Shown piece after piece: positions 49,797 to 55,700 of a DNA stretch of 64,000 nucleotides (within the stretch, counting starts at the first letter, position 1; each line of letters starts with the position of its first letter). The notes beneath the pieces are model-generated. The model worked only from the letters and a program-made list of their open reading frames with translations, was not told the DNA's origin and did not search any database. This DNA is from Amborella trichopoda (taxonomy: Eukaryota; Streptophyta; Magnoliopsida; Amborellales; Amborellaceae). A program made the translations under genes and the position numbers. Location: positions 4,606,891 through 4,670,890 of the forward strand of contig NW_006494931.1 of NCBI RefSeq assembly GCF_000471905.2. The letters are read 5' to 3'.

Positions 49797-52700
49797 GTGC
49801 GTGTGCGTGTGTGTGTGTGTTGCTATTGGAATAATATATACAAAAAAATAAAATCATATAGATATAAAAAATATATATATTACATTCATACATATATACA
49901 TACATATACAAATATATAAATGGGGCGCTCCCCCTATGCTCCCATATACATGTAGATCATATATAGGAGATCACACCTAGGTCACTCCCTAAGGAGTGAT
50001 CCCAAGTGCTCCAAGGGTAAGGAACAGGGTCCCAAGGTCCCGCACCCGCACCCACTCCCGCTTCCGTTCCCAACAACTATGATCCCAACCAAGTGATCCA
50101 AAAAACAAAACAATACTGACTTACACAATAGGAGGGGCGAAAATAAATTGTGGCATTTTTGGTCAACACAGGCCATCCATTTGGTGGTCGGTGGATCTAG
50201 GCCTTTGAGAACTCATAATCATCTCTCTTCTTTTTTTTTCTGTTGAGATTTTTTTTTTTTTTTTTGAGTAAAGTTAACTTTTGTATTGTTGTAGAGTGTT
50301 GGAGTACAGAAGAGGTATCCGAAAGTACCCACAAGTCGGGTCTCTCGGTCAAAAAATAGGTCCAAAGACCCAATACAAAAAATTGGGTTTATAGACCTGC
50401 TTGATTACAATAGGTATAGTTTGGAGTTACAAAAAAAGGGGCTTATAAACTGGGCTTATAGACTTGCCCAGTTACAAGAAATGTACTAAGGTGTAGCTAA
50501 ACACCAGTACGCCCACTAAGGTCCAGAGCAAAAAAGGAAGATGTACCAGGCAGGGTCTTCTGCTTGGGCCCTAGCTCTGTCTCTCGCCAGAAGATCGGCA
50601 AACTCGTTGCACGTCCCCCAAATATGCTTCCATAAGACGACCATATCCCTACAAGTGTAAGCAATCTCATGAAAAATCGAAGATAGGTACCATGGCGGTG
50701 GTGAAGTCTGTACTGGCCAGGAAATGACATTTTGAGTATTTCCTTTCATCAGCAAGTGGGATCCCCATGAATGGTTGAAGCTTTTAAGACCCAAGAGCAA
50801 AGCCATGGCTTCAGCATACTAAGAATCTTCATAGCCTAAGTGTTCGAAAAAGTTGAACGAGATATTGCGATGAGGGTCTCGGAAGACACCTCCGGTCCAG
50901 CAGGGCCAGGGTTCCCCAGAGAGCAACCATCAAAATTAAGCTTAATAGCGCCTTCTGGAGGTGGCAGCCAGTTGTTGGGTCTTTGGACCTTCTATGGTTG
51001 GAGATTGAGGATATTTTCCCACTGGCCATGAAAAGTGTTTGCTGAAATCCCGGAGAAGGCCTTATGGTTGGAGGCCCAAAAAGTTACTAGAGAAGTAACC
51101 TTGTGGAAGAGAGTTGAGACTACGTTTTTGTGGCCTTAGAAGACCCTGGTGTTCCTTTCTAACCAGATCACCCAGATGGTGGCTGCGATGGCAGCCTTCC
51201 ACAAGGTTCTACCATCCTTTGGCCAATGAGAAGCGTGGTACGAGGAGATAAGAGCCTTGACCGAGGGTGGAGTGACCCATTGAAGGCCGAACAGCTATAG
51301 TGCTTGGCTCTACAGGTCGTAAGCGAGGCTACAGTGAATGAAGAGGTGTGAATTCGATTCCTCCTCACTTAAACACATGGCGCATCTATTGGGGATTGAA
51401 ATCCTTTCTTTTGTAGCTAGTCAACTATGTGAGCCCGTTGAGAGCAAGAAATCCAGTTAAAGGTCTGTACTTTGGGAGGAGCAATGGTCGACCAGACCTT
51501 GGATAGGACTGAGATACGATTGAGTGGGAAGGTGGGGGGTTGGATAAGTCTTTTGTAAAATGAAGCCACCGAGAAGGTATCAGAGGAAGCGAGAGTCCAG
51601 AATAGAGAGTCCCTCCCCATGGAGCTATGAAGAGGAATGCCAAGCAGACAAAAAGTGAAAGGAAAAGGCTAGTTTCCTCTTCAGTGAGGTTTCTTTTGAA
51701 AGAGGAGTTCCAGACTCTTTGGTCCCCAGATAGGACCCTTTTATCTGCAATGGTAGAAAATCAGATAAAGCCTATAGCTGCCTTGAAGCATTTGAGATAA
51801 AGCCTCAGATTTTCAATTTCTTCCGGAGAAGCATCAAGGAACACCCAAGTGTCATCTGCATATTGGACCGTGAGGCTGCATTTGAAGCCAGTGAGGAGAC
51901 CTTCCTGGTACAAACGAGAGGATTGAGCGACCGCAGACTTCTACTGTGATAGCAAAGAGAAAAGGGGATAGTGGATCCCCTTGGAGGGGCCCCCTCGAGG
52001 ATGGAAAGGACCCTTTTGGAGTCTCGTTAATGAGGACCGAGAAGTGGGGATGAGAGTAGCAGCCTCTCATCAACTTTCTCTTGGGGACCCCGAATCCCAT
52101 TCTTGTCATTGTCTCGTCCAGTATTGACCAGTCTACGTGGTCATACGCTCTCCCAATCAATTTTGAAAATAAGACCGGGCTTCTTGGAAATGTGCCTGAA
52201 GTGTAGGCACTCATGTGCCACTAAAGCCCCATATAAAATTTTCCTATCTTTGATGAAGGAGGACTGCGACAGCGATACTTGTTTTAGCCTTAAGGCCAGA
52301 ACCTTGACCAGATTTTTGTACAAGGAATTGAGCAGGCTAATTGGACAAAAGTCCTTTAGTTCCTCTGCCCCTTCGACCTTAGGAACTAAAGCTATGAAAG
52401 TGGCGTTGATGGCTTTATGAAGGATTCCCCGTTGGAATAATTCCTCAAAGAAACTCTTGAAGTCCGGTTGGAAGGTTTCCCAAAAGATTTTGAAAGGGCC
52501 AATGGGAAACCCATCCAGACCCGGTGCTTTGTCTTTGGCTAACTCATCAATAGCCTCGGAAATTTCCTCTTCTGAGAAAGGGCGCTCCAGCCCCTTTCTT
52601 AGCCAAAGTGCCCAGTGGTCCGGAAGAGTTAAGAAATCGAGGTTGGTCATCCTTGGTCTGTGACCCAGAGGGGCAATGTAGAGAGTCTTGAACAACCCAA

Positions 52701-55700
52701 GGATGGCCGACTCGATTTCCATCGGCTGAACCAAATATCAATTATCCACCTTGATGATTGAGATCATATTGTCTCTCCTGCGACAGTTAGCTATCCGGTG
52801 GAAGAAACCCATATCCTAGTCCCCTGCTTTTAACCAGTTAACTCTAGACCTCTAGAACCAGTACAGTTCGTTTTTTAGAACGGAGAAGTATTCCAGCTTT
52901 GTTTGGATTCTAAGGTTTGATTCCATGGCAGTCAGAGGTCTGGACTCGTCTGTTCAATCAAGGTCTTGGATGGAATTCAGTAGGGAGAACTTGGTTTGGG
53001 AGTAGTTACCTAGGATGAACATACTCCAGGTTTTGAGGGAGGCTTTAAGGAGTTGAATTTTGGTTTGTAGCCTATAACCTGCTCTACCCGAAACCTGGGT
53101 AGAAAAGGAGTTCCACCAAGCTGGAATCACGGTAGAGAGAGAGTCCTCTTCAAGACAGGCTAGTTCAAATCTAAAAAGCTTCGGTCCTCTCCTGACAGCT
53201 TGAGTGTTCAGGAGAATGAGGCAGTGGTCAGAGGTGGGTTTAGGCAAGGCCAAAGCATGAGAGCCCGGAAATTGTTCTTCCCAATTCAAAGAGAGGAGAA
53301 ATATATCTAGTTTAGAGAGGGATGGTTGAGAGGAATGATTAGACCAAGCAAAACAGTTTCCTTGAAGAGAGATATCTAAGAGTTAATGGCAGAATATGAA
53401 CTCCGAGAAATCCATCATTCCCTGAGAGATGGTGGGTTTGGAGTTTCTCTCATGGGACCATCTGGTAATGTTGAAATCCCCACCCAAACACCAAGCAGGG
53501 TGAGATAGGGAAGCAACATAGTCCAATTCAGCCCAGAATAGAGGTCTGAGAGAGGCTGAGTTGGGGCCGTAGATGGCCGAGAATTTCCAGGGGAAACCGT
53601 CTGAAATGTGTAACCGAGTACTGCCCTATATGGGAAGATAGGAGGTGTTCTGATGGGCTCCAAATCACCCATATTCCACCTGATGCCCCGACAAAGAAGC
53701 CCAATGGCAAGGCCTTCTACCCCAAACGAGGCGAATGAGTTGGAGAGTGGGCTCCGGCTGTTTGGTCTCAGTGAGAGCCAAGACTGAGGGGAGGTGTTTA
53801 ATAGTCAGGTCCTTGATTGGCTCTCTTTCTGTTGAGATTGTTTGCTTTTCAAATCAAATATGATGTGCAAAATTTGGAAGAACATCCATCTAGCTATGTA
53901 TTTTGGACCTACACTTATAGTGTAACCCAAAGCCATTGGCTTATCAAATATATTTTTCCTATAGTTTGATTAATTGTGAATTACATTCCCCCAATAAGCA
54001 AAATTAAGCATCACAAATACTATTAAGTCAATAATTAATACTTCCATTAGTTGCTTTTGTCACTTATAAGTGGACTTAAAAGACAACAAACTTGATGTAG
54101 TTATACTTAAAGGGATATGATAACACTTGAATCTGTCTCAAATTGAAGGTTATCAGAATCTCTATCAAAACATATGCACATGTACATTGTCAGTCAAACA
54201 CGAACAAAAAAAAGGGGATAAAAACAACAACATAGTCCAAGTACCATCATCAGAAGAAATGGATCACCTTTTCAAAGGTAGTTTTCTTCCCATCAAGTCG
54301 AATGAAATTGAGAAAGTTGTAAGATATTGGAGGTGCATATCGAGCAACCATCCTAACAAAATTCATAGGGTCAGTAACTAAATATCAGAAACTTACTTCC
54401 AACAATACCCATAAGAACAAACTTTTTAAGAATCTAAGATGCATAAAAGAAACACTTACGAGCATATCATTAGCAAACTCACAGAACTCGTTTGCCTCGG
54501 AGTCAAAGAGTAGAACATCAGCATCCCAATCTTGAACAACGAATAATATGTACAAATGCACATGTACATCAAAGGGACGAAAGCAGTAACCTGCATGTAA
54601 GATTTTGTAAAGTCCAAGATGATATTTAGCAACATTGAAAGACCTCATGAAAAAAGAAAGTCAAATGGAGCAATCTGAACTGCAAAAAAACCAAAAAAGG
54701 TAGGAACAAGAAAGTACACAATTCATCATCATTAAGGGATGAATACACCTAGGGTGCGGTTGAATGGCACTTGCAAACAATCTAGAACATCATCCGATAT
54801 GTAGTAATAAAAGGAAGTAGTTCCCCTTATTGTTACTTACAAAATAAGATATCTCTATTGGGATTTGGATCTTCACATACATGGATGTAATTATGCTACT
54901 TGAATGTAAGTTTGTAAACATTTTTATAATTACAGGTTAACATAAGATTAGATTATGGTAAAAATGAATTCCATTTTCATCCCTTTTATACAAACACAAA
55001 CAGAGTGACCAAAGTGCGGATGATGGGCAAAATAGAAACACATAAACAACCAAGGAAATTCTAATCATGCAGATAATAATATATGCAGAATTTATGAATA
55101 ACCATCAACAACCTTCCTCAAATGGGAATCCATCAAACTGAGCAACAATTCATAGACCATGTAATTTTCCTTCTATTAATGACTTTTTGAACAAATCTCC
55201 AACCTATGATGTAGCAGAGAATTACGGTTGTCACTTTTTGCAAGTCAGTCCCTGAAAAAAACATGTTTTGATTTCTGCGACAAGAAACTCAATTAACAAT
55301 ATATGGGCAGTGCTACTTTTATCATCTCTCTGGAGTTGTTTAAACCCAGCCAGACATATAAATTGTAGCCAGTGCAACAAATTGGGTAAAAAGCACTGGC
55401 TGAATACAACCTATCTCAAAAACTCAAACCCGTGATGGTCTTCAAAAAATATTACTTTGTACCACACTAGGTTTAGACCAGGTTTTCTTCCAACCCAAAA
55501 TTTGGGGATTTCTAGGCACAAATATATCTAGTAAGTGGTCTAAAGTTTTTTATCACATGAAATTCAGGTTGTAATCAAGTCACCTCAAGTGCAACCCTTT
55601 GTGGATTCAAAAACTCAAAAAGTATAGAGTTACCTATTACTAGAAGATGTTATAAAATTTTATTTGACTGCATCATTCTAACATAGAGCATGTCGAGAGT

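Larger units (their letters stand above)
40714..54267 (-). other. 13.6-kb intron of the LMBR1-like gene
   Basis: Bounded by donor GTGATC (after 54268) and acceptor ttgcag (before 40713). Contains two hAT derivatives, a P1-like element, tandem repeats and the truncated LINE-2. The stretch 40714-42835 holds nothing I recognise apart from a ttggagctccaa palindrome near 41658 and a short ACAC-rich run near 42340-42368. Confidence 0.9.

Noticed and set aside
49546-49919. Open frames rich in Ser/Leu/Cys/Val or Arg/Glu/Thr/His
   Set aside because: Translations of CT, GT and TA microsatellites.
54385-54648. 87-codon frame on the minus strand
   Set aside because: Wrong frame over LMBR1-like exon d; the correct frame gives the family signature.
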